Shown piece by piece: positions 1-7,716 of a stretch of 14,910 nucleotides of DNA. The stretch is from Chloroflexota bacterium (GTDB taxonomy: Bacteria > Chloroflexota > Anaerolineae > Anaerolineales > UBA11858). A program made the translations under genes and the position numbers. Positions within the stretch are counted from its first letter, which is position 1, and every line of letters begins with the position of its first letter. Below the pieces are notes generated by a model. That model made no database searches. It was not told the origin of the DNA and saw only the letters and a list, made by a program, of their open reading frames with translations. Location: NCBI GenBank assembly GCA_003513015.1, contig DOTA01000068.1, forward strand, positions 1 to 14,910, given 5' to 3'.

Positions 1-522
1 AGCGTTGAATTCCACGGGCAGGGTTGCCAGGGCAAACAAGGCCCCTAGGCCAAAGATAATCAGGCCAGCCCAGGCTAATCCCGTTAGATTGAGCAACAGC
101 CCGCGGATGATAAAAATCCAGCCCATGTACGAGCCGATATTCACGGCTGGAACCAGCATGGCTCGAAACCGCAGCGGGAAGTAGCCTTCATCATCTTGGA
201 TGGCATGGCCTAACTCATGTGCAGCGATCGCCAATGAAGCCACGGAGGCTCGCCCGTACACGCCTTCGGAGAGCCGTAGCACTTTAGTACGCGGGTCGTA
301 GTGATCCGTCAGTTTGCCGCGGATTCCTTCGACTTGCACGCCAACCAAATTCTGGCGCCGGATCAGGCTTTGAGCGGCCTGTGCGCCGGTCATGTGGTTC
401 AGTGATTGAACCTGACTCCACTTGCGGTAAGTTGAATTGACATAGAACTGCGTGCCCATCATCAACAGAAAGGCTGGCAGCATGAAAATCATATAGTTGA
501 AGTTATAAAAGAAAGGAAACAT
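1..522 (-). CDS. YugP-type neutral zinc metallopeptidase, membrane-bound (3' end outside window)
   Basis: Reading the minus strand from ATG at 522 gives 174 residues that run off the left edge in frame, so the C-terminus is missing; YugP-type proteins are usually about 225 residues. A hydrophobic N-terminal segment (about residues 10-25) is followed by the zinc-protease motif HELGHAIQ (H102, E103, H106) and further hydrophobic segments, and the visible end reads LPVEFNA, a sequence typical of this family. Residues 71-89 (LTDHYDP...LSEGVY) are also family-like. The family is annotated as membrane zinc peptidases of unknown substrate. The start is supported by AAAGGAG about ten bases upstream. 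It lies 37 bases downstream of the S41 protease gene on the same strand and is probably co-transcribed with it. That two membrane proteases share a processing role is inference. Confidence 0.9.
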   Translation of the reverse strand, partial: MFPFFYNFNYMIFMLPAFLLMMGTQFYVNSTYRKWSQVQSLNHMTGAQAAQSLIRRQNLVGVQVEGIRGKLTDHYDPRTKVLRLSEGVYGRASVASLAIAAHELGHAIQDDEGYFPLRFRAMLVPAVNIGSYMGWIFIIRGLLLNLTGLAWAGLIIFGLGALFALATLPVEFNA

Positions 523-559
523 ATCTTTCTATCTCCTTTGCAGGTGGGGTACGCCTGCG

Positions 560-1954
560 CTATTTGACCAGCGATTTCAAAACTTCAATCGCTTTGTCAA
601 GTTGTGGGTCAACCCCGGCTTTGATATCATCAGCGCTCAAGATAATCACACTCGCGGGGTCAACACCCAAAGTTTCGATATCGAAGCCGTTATCGATAGC
701 CGCCTGCGAAACCACGGTGACGGGGTAATCGGGGGTCAGCCCGATTTGGTGGATTTGGCGTTCCAGGGGAGTCAGCCAGCGAGCGATCGTCACGCGCACC
801 GCACCCTGATCGTTATCTAACGGAATCCAATTTTGGACGGAGCCTTTGCCAAAGGTTGTGGTTCCCACTAAGGGAGCGCGACCATAATCTTGCAGGGCAC
901 CCGCTAAAATTTCAGAAGCCGAAGCGCTGCCCTCGTTGACCAATACCACCAACGGGATATCCACGGCCAATCCGCCACCCAGGGATTCGTAGGTGTCGCG
1001 CGAGCCGTCACCGTACTCTTCGTACAGCACAACCTTGCCTTTATCCAGGAATTCAGAAGCGACTTCAACTGCGGTAACCAGATAGCCACCGCCGTTGTAG
1101 CGCAAATCCAAAATCAGGCCGTCGGGGTTTTGCGCCATCAAATCTTTCAGGGCATCCTGCAACTCTGTAGAACTATCGTCCGCGAATTGCATCAGGTTAA
1201 TGTAACCAATATTGCCATCGAGCATGCGATAATCGAGGCTGGGGATGATAATCTCGGCGCGCGTGATTTCCACATCGAAGGGCTTTTGCACGCCCTCGCG
1301 CGCAATTGTCAATACCACTTTGCTGCCAGCAGGCCCTAAAACCTTTCGAATTACCAGATTACCATCAATCCCGGTCATATCCTCGCCATCTACGGCGATC
1401 ACTTTGTCATCCGGCTGCAAACCCGCGGCCTCCGCCGGAGAACCGGGCATGGCGCTGACAATCGTCAGATAATCCTGGTTGGGGTCCACCCAGGCACCAA
1501 TGCCCTCGTAACTGCCTTCCAACGGCGCGTTGGCCTGCTGGAATTGGCTGGGGCTCATATACGAAGTGTGCTGGTCGCCCAAAGAATCGAGCATCCCTTG
1601 GATTGCACCTTGCATCATGGCTTCTTGATCAACGGGCTGATCGACAAAACTTTTATTGACGATATCCCAGGCTTGCCAAAACGGCTCGAAGAGTGTATCC
1701 AAGTCCTGTGAGGGCGCTTGCGGAGGATTCTCCTGCGCGGGGGCCTGGGGTGCTTCTGGAACCAGGGGGGACGTACCCACATCCGCGGGCGCGCTATCCG
1801 TGTTTTGTGAAATGGATGGTGCCAGCGTTTCGCTGATCGGTGTCGCCGTTTTGGGTAGCACTAGCCCGCCCACCACGATCCCGGCGGAAAAGATTCCAGC
1901 GGTCAGAACGCAGATGGCGATCAAACTAGCGATGATTACAATTATTTTTTTCAT
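560..1954 (-). CDS. S41 family carboxyl-terminal processing protease with PDZ domain (CtpA/CtpB-like)
   Basis: This 464-residue protein begins with MKK and a hydrophobic segment (residues 4-33) that would export or anchor it, so it should act outside the cytoplasmic membrane. A Pro/Ala-rich linker follows (about 35-85), then an N-terminal helical region (86-145), a PDZ domain (about 147-235, with GSPAEAAGLQPDD) and the S41 protease core (about 240-415). The catalytic pair is visible: Ser345 in NEGSASASE and Lys370 in FGKGSVQ, 25 residues apart as in characterised C-terminal processing proteases. Such enzymes clip C-termini of secreted or membrane proteins. A good ribosome site (AGGAG, about ten bases upstream) supports the ATG at 1954. 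It is followed by the YugP-type peptidase gene after 37 bases. Its own promoter may lie at 2021-2026. The substrate is unknown. Confidence 0.95.
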   Translation of the reverse strand: MKKIIVIIASLIAICVLTAGIFSAGIVVGGLVLPKTATPISETLAPSISQNTDSAPADVGTSPLVPEAPQAPAQENPPQAPSQDLDTLFEPFWQAWDIVNKSFVDQPVDQEAMMQGAIQGMLDSLGDQHTSYMSPSQFQQANAPLEGSYEGIGAWVDPNQDYLTIVSAMPGSPAEAAGLQPDDKVIAVDGEDMTGIDGNLVIRKVLGPAGSKVVLTIAREGVQKPFDVEITRAEIIIPSLDYRMLDGNIGYINLMQFADDSSTELQDALKDLMAQNPDGLILDLRYNGGGYLVTAVEVASEFLDKGKVVLYEEYGDGSRDTYESLGGGLAVDIPLVVLVNEGSASASEILAGALQDYGRAPLVGTTTFGKGSVQNWIPLDNDQGAVRVTIARWLTPLERQIHQIGLTPDYPVTVVSQAAIDNGFDIETLGVDPASVIILSADDIKAGVDPQLDKAIEVLKSLVK

Positions 1955-2013
1955 AGTTGTCTCCTGTGTTGAGATCTTTGTAAGAATGATCTCTATTCCA
2001 GACGTTTCGAATA

Positions 2014-2049
2014 TGAGTAGATTATCACAGCAAGATTAGAGATTTCTGA
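2014..2049 (-). promoter_or_regulatory. Possible promoter for the S41 protease gene
   Basis: On the minus strand a GATAAT box (2026-2021) is preceded by TGT, giving an extended -10 element. A poor -35 candidate (TTCAGA) sits 18 bases upstream. The predicted transcript would start near 2014 and carry a leader of about 60 bases. That leader contains a perfect 6-bp inverted repeat, GAGATC and GATCTC, at 1971-1976 and 1988-1993. No terminator was seen between the CoA-transferase stop at 2073 and this point, so read-through from upstream is also possible. Confidence 0.35.
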
Positions 2050-2072
2050 AAACAGTGCAAGAGAAATGTAAA

Positions 2073-2873
2073 TTATTCGGCTATCCACTGGGTCATGAAG
2101 GTTTTCCACGAGAGCGGATCGTTAACTTGCTCGCTGTAATCTAGCAGCATCTCGCCATCCAGGCCGTAAAGCGGGTGGCATGAAGTGGGCGCTGCTCCTA
2201 GCGGCGCGTGTACCACCGCATCAACCCAGGGTGCGATCACATCGGCCTCGTCGAGCGCGGGAACGATTTCCTCGGCGGTGACAATCACGGTGGCCGCGGT
2301 GCCGCTGAGTTCAATATCGATGCCTTTATTTTTGCCAATCAGCGCGTTTCCTTCTGGGTCGGCGCGCAAGGCGTGGATGACGGCCACATCCGGTTTGATG
2401 GCGGGAAAGGCCATCAACTCTTCGTCGCTGTAGGGGTCGAGGATGATGCGGACATCGGGGCGAAGTTTGGGCAGGTCGGTGCCAATCCAGCCGCGGCCCG
2501 GCAAAAAGTTCAGACCCGACATGGCTGCGCGCAACCCAAAAGACAGGCTGGCTTCGGTTTCTTCGATGATTTCCAGTTCACCGCGGTTGGAAAAGTAAGT
2601 GAACATGGGTGCCAGCCCGAAGATTTCCAGCCCAAAATAGCAGGAGCGCACCTTTGAGATCATCCCGGCCCCCACCAGGAGATCCGATTCCAGCCCAGCG
2701 GTGAAAGCCATTAAAGTGAGTTGATCCGGTTCCCCGGTTTGTTGGTATCGGCGCAGCAGGGCTTTGATGAAAGCTAGCGGGCGGCGGTAGAGCGTCATGC
2801 CCCCGGGGGCGAACATATCGCCGGGTTTGACCAACCGGACAGCTTCTTCGAGGGTGAGGCGTTTATCATTCAT
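2073..2873 (-). CDS. Class I CoA-transferase alpha subunit-like protein (GctA/IpdA-like)
   Basis: From ATG at 2873 the protein has 266 residues. It resembles the alpha subunit of heterodimeric family I CoA-transferases such as glutaconate CoA-transferase: an N-terminal region LTLEEAVRLVKPGDMFAPGGM with the glycine-rich segment, followed by RRPLAFIKALLR and later TDLPKLRPDVRIILDPY and KPDVAVIHALRADPEGNA. These enzymes move CoA between carboxylic acids and need a beta subunit that carries the catalytic glutamate. No beta subunit lies next to this gene, since the next gene on the strand is a protease. The start overlaps the end of the nucleotidase gene by eight bases (ATGAATGA), which suggests translational coupling. 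A longer reading from 2927 is possible but would lie inside the upstream gene. Substrate unknown; it could also be a stand-alone paralogue with another role. Confidence 0.8.
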   Translation of the reverse strand: MNDKRLTLEEAVRLVKPGDMFAPGGMTLYRRPLAFIKALLRRYQQTGEPDQLTLMAFTAGLESDLLVGAGMISKVRSCYFGLEIFGLAPMFTYFSNRGELEIIEETEASLSFGLRAAMSGLNFLPGRGWIGTDLPKLRPDVRIILDPYSDEELMAFPAIKPDVAVIHALRADPEGNALIGKNKGIDIELSGTAATVIVTAEEIVPALDEADVIAPWVDAVVHAPLGAAPTSCHPLYGLDGEMLLDYSEQVNDPLSWKTFMTQWIAE

Positions 2874-3531
2874 TTGGATGGTCTCGTTGATTCTCCCAAA
2901 ATTCCGGCACAACCTTGGGTAGGTCATGGATATCGATCAGGGTGCGGTGGGCACTGGGGTGTGTGCCATTGCGCCCGACTAACACGGTGAAGTAACCCAG
3001 CTCGCGGGCCGGGGCCAGGTTGCGGGTTGAATCGTCGAGCAGGGCACATTTTTGAGGGTCAGGAGCCCCCGCAATTTCCAGGGCAAGTTGGTAGGCTTCT
3101 GGTTGGGGTTTGCAGTGTGGCTCCAAGGCGTATACATCCACCATCCCCTCGAAACAATCCGCAATCCCCAGCATATTCATTACGCGTTCAGCGTGCGGCT
3201 GGTCGGAATTGGTGAAAATCCAGCGCCGCTGTGGTAGGCTGAGCAGTAAGTCGCGCAGAGCGGGGTCGGGTTGCAGGTATTCGTGCAGCGGTAGATCATG
3301 CACGAAGTTGAGATAATCTTGCATCGAGATGCCGTGATGAATTTGCAGGCCGCGCAGCGTGGTGCCGTAATGCAGAAAATAGTGTTCCCGCAGCGGAGGA
3401 ATTTCAGCTTCGGGGATTTTCATTTGCTCCAGCATGTAGCGGTCGATGTTGTGGCGAATGGCTGGCCACAGCCCGTTGGATTCGGGGTAGAGGGTGGCAT
3501 CCAGGTCGAAAAAGATGGTTTCGAAAGACAT
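2866..3531 (-). CDS. HAD-superfamily hydrolase, pyrimidine 5'-nucleotidase-like
   Basis: The 221-residue product shows all four HAD motifs: motif I DLDATLYP (nucleophile Asp9 and acid/base Asp11), motif II TNS (107-109), motif III Lys141 in HCKPQPEAY, and motif IV DDS (Asp166, Asp167). The DLDATLYP start, a helical cap (about 20-90) and the TNSDQPHAERV segment fit the pyrimidine 5'-nucleotidase subgroup, which removes phosphate from UMP or CMP-like nucleotides in the cytoplasm. The exact substrate is inferred. No ribosome site precedes the ATG. Instead a TATAAT box on the minus strand (3543-3538) ends six bases before it, so the mRNA may be leaderless. It overlaps the CoA-transferase subunit gene by eight bases and is divergent from mutL. 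Confidence 0.88.
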   Translation of the reverse strand: MSFETIFFDLDATLYPESNGLWPAIRHNIDRYMLEQMKIPEAEIPPLREHYFLHYGTTLRGLQIHHGISMQDYLNFVHDLPLHEYLQPDPALRDLLLSLPQRRWIFTNSDQPHAERVMNMLGIADCFEGMVDVYALEPHCKPQPEAYQLALEIAGAPDPQKCALLDDSTRNLAPARELGYFTVLVGRNGTHPSAHRTLIDIHDLPKVVPEFWENQRDHPNE

Positions 3532-3537
3532 GGCGCA

Positions 3538-3565
3538 ATTATACAGAGGATTAGAGGCCTGTATA
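3538..3565 (-). promoter_or_regulatory. Promoter of the HAD hydrolase gene, predicted leaderless
   Basis: On the minus strand TATAAT occupies 3543-3538 and TATACA occupies 3565-3560, spaced by 16 bases. The six bases TGCGCC separate the -10 box from the ATG at 3531, so a transcript starting about seven bases after the box would begin at the start codon itself. This is inferred from spacing and the absence of a ribosome site. Confidence 0.6.
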
Positions 3566-3578
3566 GCCCTCTTTGCCC

Positions 3579-3607
3579 TTATCCTGAAGGGTTATATCTC
3601 GTATAAT
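3579..3607 (+). promoter_or_regulatory. Promoter of mutL, predicted leaderless
   Basis: A perfect TATAAT lies at 3602-3607 with a weak -35 candidate (TTATCC) 17 bases upstream at 3579-3584. Only six bases (GGAGAC) separate it from the ATG at 3614, so the predicted transcription start coincides with the start codon. The GGAG in that gap resembles a ribosome site but is only two bases from the ATG, and it would not be in the mRNA if this promoter is used. Confidence 0.6.
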
Positions 3608-3613
3608 GGAGAC

Positions 3614-5380
3614 ATGCCTATCCGAATTTTGCCTGATGAAGTTGCTTCGCAGATCGCCGCCGGTGAGGTGGTGGAACGCCCGGCCTCGGTTGTGAAAGAG
3701 TTGATCGAAAATTCATTGGATGCCGGAGCCAGCCATATTTCTGTCTCCGTGGAAGATGCGGGTAAACGTTTGATCGAAATCGCCGATAATGGCGCGGGCA
3801 TCCCCGAGGCCGAATTGCCTCTGGCCGTCACCCGCCACGCTACCAGTAAGCTGGCCTCCGCGGAGGATTTGTTTCACATCGAAACCCTGGGATTCCGCGG
3901 CGAGGCCCTGGCTTCGGTGGGTTCGGTTTCACGCCTGACGATTACTTCCCGGCCCAAAGCGGCAGAAATGGGCGCTGTGCTGCAAGTGGATGGCGGGCAT
4001 ACTCAAAAATCGCAGCCCGTGGGCGCGCCGGCCGGTACTGTGATCCGCGTGGAAGATTTGTTTTACAACGTGCCCGCCCGCCTGAAATTTCTCAAATCGG
4101 ATCGCACCGAGCGCCGCCAGATCGATACCCTGGTGACGCGCTATGCTCTGGCCTATCCGCAAGTGCGCTTTCATTTGCGGCAAGAAGGGCGCACTTCGCT
4201 GCAAACCAGCGGCAAAGGCGACCGGCGTGAGGTCTTGGCCACCCTTTATGGTGTGGATACCGCCAAGCAAATGATCGAAGTTCTGGCGCAGGATGAGCAT
4301 TTGAGCGTTGCAGGTTTCACCAGCCCCACCTCGCTGACCCGCTCCAACCGGGGAGAGATTGTCTTCTTCATCAATGGCCGCCCGGTGCAAGATGCTGCCC
4401 TGACCACGGCCCTGGTGCAGGCCTACCACACCTTGTTGATGGTGGGGCGCTATCCGTTGGCCGTGCTCTTTTTAGAGATGCCGCCCGAAATGGTGGATGT
4501 GAATGTGCATCCCACCAAGGCCGAAGTGCGTTTTCGCGATCGTGATCAGGTATTCCGCGGGGTGGGGCGCTCGGTGCGGCGGGCCTTGCTGGCGCATACC
4601 CCCGTCCCCGAAGTGGATCAGCTTGCCAACCAGTTGCGTTGGAGTCCCACCTCGGGCGGTAGCCGTCCCTCGCAGGGGGTTGACCCGGCTTGGGGGTTGG
4701 CGTATGCTGAGGGAGCAGACAGCGGGGAGCAATTAGGCGTCAGCCGTGATGACCAACCTAATCCGGTTGGTGATCAATCCTCGTTGCCGGAAGTGAATGT
4801 GCCGCTTTTGCGTCTGGTAGGGCAGATTGCGGTCTCCTATCTGGTGGCCGAAGGGCCGGATGGCCTATACTTGATCGATCAACACGCGGCCCATGAGCGC
4901 GTTTTGTTCGAAAAGTTTATGCAGCAACGCGGGAACGCCATCGCATCACAGGCTTTGTTGGAGCCGGAAACCGTGGAACTGCCCCCAGCCAGCGCCCGCT
5001 TGCTGGAAGATCAATTAGGGGTCATCACGCAACTGGGGTTCCAGGTTGAAACCTTTGGGCGCGGCACCTTTTTGGTGCGCTCGATTCCTATGTTATTATC
5101 CCGGTTAGATCCCGCGGCTGCTTTGCGGGTTTTAGTGGAAGACTTTGAAGAGGATGAAACGCCTTTGGCAGCCGAAATCGAAGCGAAAATCATCGCACGG
5201 GTCTGTAAAAGAGCCGCAGTGAAGGCCGGGCAGGTGCTTTTACAGGATGAACAACTGGCGCTTTTGCGGGATTTGGAGGCTTGCCAGTCGCCGCGCACCT
5301 GTCCGCATGGCAGACCGACGATGATACACTTATCGGTAGATTTATTAGAGCGCCAGTTTGGGCGAAAAGGAGCGCGCTAA
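3614..5380 (+). CDS. mutL: DNA mismatch repair protein MutL, endonuclease type
   Basis: From ATG at 3614 the protein has 588 residues. The N-terminal GHKL ATPase domain begins MPIRILPDEVASQIAAGEVV and carries Glu29 and Asn33 in KELIENSLDAGA, Asp58 in DNGAGI, ATSKL at 76-80 and GFRGEALA at 93-100. A variable linker (about 340-395) leads to the C-terminal dimerisation domain with the endonuclease motif DQHAAHERVLFE (Asp422, Glu428, Glu433) and CPHGRP (563-568). This marks a nicking MutL like those of most bacteria lacking MutH. MutL couples MutS mismatch recognition to strand incision in the cytoplasm; no mutS is present here. An in-frame extension upstream to 3494 lacks MutL similarity and overlaps the divergent promoter region, so it was rejected. 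It is followed after two bases by the cyclase-like gene. Confidence 0.97.
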   Translation: MPIRILPDEVASQIAAGEVVERPASVVKELIENSLDAGASHISVSVEDAGKRLIEIADNGAGIPEAELPLAVTRHATSKLASAEDLFHIETLGFRGEALASVGSVSRLTITSRPKAAEMGAVLQVDGGHTQKSQPVGAPAGTVIRVEDLFYNVPARLKFLKSDRTERRQIDTLVTRYALAYPQVRFHLRQEGRTSLQTSGKGDRREVLATLYGVDTAKQMIEVLAQDEHLSVAGFTSPTSLTRSNRGEIVFFINGRPVQDAALTTALVQAYHTLLMVGRYPLAVLFLEMPPEMVDVNVHPTKAEVRFRDRDQVFRGVGRSVRRALLAHTPVPEVDQLANQLRWSPTSGGSRPSQGVDPAWGLAYAEGADSGEQLGVSRDDQPNPVGDQSSLPEVNVPLLRLVGQIAVSYLVAEGPDGLYLIDQHAAHERVLFEKFMQQRGNAIASQALLEPETVELPPASARLLEDQLGVITQLGFQVETFGRGTFLVRSIPMLLSRLDPAAALRVLVEDFEEDETPLAAEIEAKIIARVCKRAAVKAGQVLLQDEQLALLRDLEACQSPRTCPHGRPTMIHLSVDLLERQFGRKGAR

Positions 5381-5382
5381 CG

Positions 5383-6876
5383 ATGTGGACTTTTACAATT
5401 CGAGTGCCAGACCGTAAACCCGAGGAACAAATTATTAAAACAGGCCGGATGACCCTCGGTCGCAGCACGGATCAGGATATTGTGGTCTTGGATACTTCGG
5501 CTTCGCGCAAACATGCCGAAATATTTTTCGATGAAACCCAGGGCACCCTGACCATTACCGATTTAGGCAGCACCAACGGCACCTTTGTCAATCACGAACG
5601 CCTGACGGTTGCCCGGCGGCTTTACGATGGTGATGTTATTCGCATCGGCGGTTCGACCTTGATGGTAGCTTATCGCGATGAAGTTAAAGTTGAACCGCCA
5701 GTTTCTGGAGCGCGGCGCTACACGCGGGAGCTTTTGCTGGAAGCCCTCGATCACCATGCTGTACTTTTATATGAAGTTTCTCATCAACTTAATGTTGTCA
5801 CCAACCTGGATGCCGCCCTGGAAAAAGTTACCGAACTCATGCGTAAGTCGATGGGGGCTGATAAGTGTGAAGTGATCTTGGAAAGCCAATTCGATGAATT
5901 GGAAGAGATTGGCTTTCCCACCAGCATTGCCGAAGATGCCATTCGCGGTCGCTCTGCCATAGTCGTCCCGGATATGATGCAAAGCCCCTATTGGAAATCT
6001 GGGGAAAGCTCGCGCTTATTGCGCGTTAAATCGGCGTTGTGCGTGCCCGTAGTATCAGGTGATGATGATCACGTGCTGGCTTTACTGTACATGTATAAAG
6101 TTGCCGGGGGCACCCGTCCTTTTGATGATCGCGACTTACAGTTGGCAGTTGCGATCAGCCATCAGGCAGCCCTCACCATCTTGCGTATGCTCCTCCTCGA
6201 ACAGGTTCAAAAAGAACAACGGGGGCGGCAATTGTTGCAACGCTTTTTATCCCCGCATGAAGTCGAATTTGTGCTGCACGATTACCTCGAAAACGGCCAA
6301 CTGCCCCCGCTCGATGAACGCGAAGTCACTATTTTGTTCGCCGACATTCAAGATTCCACGGGCATGTCCGAACGCATGGGCGCAAAAGCCTTTGGCGAAA
6401 TTCTCAACCGTTACTATTGGGACCTGACCGATACCATCTTTGAATTTGACGGTTTGATCCGCTATGCGGGCGATGGCATTTTGGCAGTTTTTGGCATGAC
6501 TGGCGACAAAGAAGAACATGCAGCCAAGGCCATTCAGGCTGGGCTGGCCATGCTCAATCATGTGGAAGCCACCGATTTCCAAACCACAGAAGAAATTATC
6601 GTGGGCATTGGTATCAACACTGGAGCCGCTGCGGTAGGGTATGTTGGCACCCAGCAGCGCGTTGAATTAACTGCTTTGGGTTACACCGTCAATATCGCCC
6701 ATGCGCTGCAAACCCTGGCGCGCCCCAATCGCATCTTTGTAGGCCCCAAAACTGCCGTGGGGGTTGCCGGGAAATTACCCCTGCGCGACCTGGGCATGGT
6801 AGGCATCAAAAACAGTGAACAACAATTTCATGCCTATGAAGTCGTGCGAAATACAGACAGACTTGAAATCAAATAA
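5383..6876 (+). CDS. FHA-GAF-class III adenylate/guanylate cyclase-like protein
   Basis: This 497-residue cytoplasmic protein has three recognisable modules. An FHA domain (about 5-98, with GRSTDQDIVV, SRKHAEI and GSTNGTFVN) would bind phosphothreonine partners. A GAF-like domain spans about 135-270. A class III nucleotide cyclase domain spans about 313-490, and a likely helical linker (about 265-310) joins the last two. The two metal-binding aspartates are present (Asp321 in FADIQDST and Asp364 in YAGDG). The position before Y in this motif is Arg360 where active cyclases usually carry Lys. The transition-state arginine expected four residues after Asn437 (VNIAHAL) is Ala441. Catalysis may therefore be weak or lost. 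AAAGGAG ten bases upstream supports the ATG at 5383, two bases after the mutL stop. A cyclic-nucleotide or scaffolding role is inferred. Confidence 0.9.
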   Translation: MWTFTIRVPDRKPEEQIIKTGRMTLGRSTDQDIVVLDTSASRKHAEIFFDETQGTLTITDLGSTNGTFVNHERLTVARRLYDGDVIRIGGSTLMVAYRDEVKVEPPVSGARRYTRELLLEALDHHAVLLYEVSHQLNVVTNLDAALEKVTELMRKSMGADKCEVILESQFDELEEIGFPTSIAEDAIRGRSAIVVPDMMQSPYWKSGESSRLLRVKSALCVPVVSGDDDHVLALLYMYKVAGGTRPFDDRDLQLAVAISHQAALTILRMLLLEQVQKEQRGRQLLQRFLSPHEVEFVLHDYLENGQLPPLDEREVTILFADIQDSTGMSERMGAKAFGEILNRYYWDLTDTIFEFDGLIRYAGDGILAVFGMTGDKEEHAAKAIQAGLAMLNHVEATDFQTTEEIIVGIGINTGAAAVGYVGTQQRVELTALGYTVNIAHALQTLARPNRIFVGPKTAVGVAGKLPLRDLGMVGIKNSEQQFHAYEVVRNTDRLEIK

Positions 6877-6911
6877 TTTTTTTCAATTATGTGCCAGAAA
6901 ATGAGGATAAT

Positions 6912-7715
6912 ATGGTTACCATCCAACCCCATAGCCCTGATTGGTACGATCGCTTAGCCACCCTCCAGGAAGGATATTACTACCCCTGGAAATCGCAAGT
7001 GGCTCCGTTAAATGGAGAAGATGCCTACCTTGAATTAGTCCGCAAACACCTGAACCAAGAGAAAGATGTGCTCGATGTAGGCTGCGGCCACGGAGAAGTT
7101 GCCCTGTCTTTAGCACCTTTTTGTCGCAGTATCTTGGCTTATGACCGCGTTGAAAGTTTCATTAAAATCGCTGAAAGAGCCGCTCGTCGGGCTGAAGCCG
7201 AAAACATCACCTATTTGTGGAACGATTCATCTGCCGATGCCAACCAGGGAATCGCGCGCATCCCCGCGGAGGATGATTCCTTCGATGTGCTGATCTCGCG
7301 CCGCGGCCCGCTGCATTGGATCACCGATGCCCGCCGCGTAGCGCGTCCCGGTGCGCTGCTGATCCAGCTCAATCCCCTCGAAACTCCCATCCCGCCCTGG
7401 GCTGAGCGTCTGCCCGAGCCATTGCGCGCCGCCACGGGCATCGAGTATCAATATGGCATGTTGAACACCGTCAAACACCAATTGGCTGAAGCAGGCCTGC
7501 AACTCCACAGCGCCTGGATTTATGACGTGCCCGAGTTTTTTGACGACCCCCGCGAGTTATATATCCGTCTGGTGTGGGGTTATCTGCCGGGTGAAGTTCC
7601 ATCCTGGGGCGAAATGAAGCCGCTCTTCACCGAAATTTTTGCTGAATATGCTTGGCCACAAGGTTTAGCGCTGCGCCACACCCGCCTTTTATGGATGGCG
7701 ATGGTCTGGAGATAA
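6912..7715 (+). CDS. Class I SAM-dependent methyltransferase, substrate unknown
   Basis: The 267-residue product has a Rossmann-type methyltransferase core with the SAM-binding motif I VLDVGCGHGEV at residues 53-63. The acidic end of strand 2 follows in ILAYDRVESFIKIAE, and a post-motif segment reads DDSFDVLISRRGPLHWI. This suggests methyl transfer to a small molecule or macromolecule, but nothing identifies the acceptor. The C-terminal half (PPWAERLPEPLRAATG, then WGYLPGEVPSWGEMK) is not one I recognise. ATG at 6912 is preferred because GAGG lies five bases upstream. An in-frame GTG at 6891 has no ribosome site. It starts 35 bases after the cyclase-like gene and ends one base before the permease ATG. 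Confidence 0.85.
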   Translation: MVTIQPHSPDWYDRLATLQEGYYYPWKSQVAPLNGEDAYLELVRKHLNQEKDVLDVGCGHGEVALSLAPFCRSILAYDRVESFIKIAERAARRAEAENITYLWNDSSADANQGIARIPAEDDSFDVLISRRGPLHWITDARRVARPGALLIQLNPLETPIPPWAERLPEPLRAATGIEYQYGMLNTVKHQLAEAGLQLHSAWIYDVPEFFDDPRELYIRLVWGYLPGEVPSWGEMKPLFTEIFAEYAWPQGLALRHTRLLWMAMVWR

Positions 7716-7716
7716 C

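Noticed and set aside
2208..2657. A 149-codon plus-strand frame over the CoA-transferase gene, and similar frames at 3929-4429 (minus) and 7627-8043 (minus).
   Set aside because: They are shadows of clearly assigned genes, with no family resemblance and no ribosome site noted.
2874..2927. An 18-codon extension of the CoA-transferase subunit.
   Set aside because: The extension lies within the end of the nucleotidase gene. The ATG at 2873 gives the usual eight-base coupled overlap and the normal family start.
3573..3607. TTGCCC at 3573-3578 as the -35 box of the mutL promoter.
   Set aside because: It is 23 bases from TATAAT, too far for a standard promoter. The weaker TTATCC at the 17-base distance was listed instead.
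3494..3613. A 40-codon N-terminal extension of mutL.
   Set aside because: MutL proteins begin with the MPIRILP-type sequence found at 3614. The extension crosses the divergent promoter region and the start of the opposite gene.
6891..6911. GTG start for the methyltransferase at 6891.
   Set aside because: No ribosome site precedes it, while GAGG is correctly placed for the ATG at 6912.
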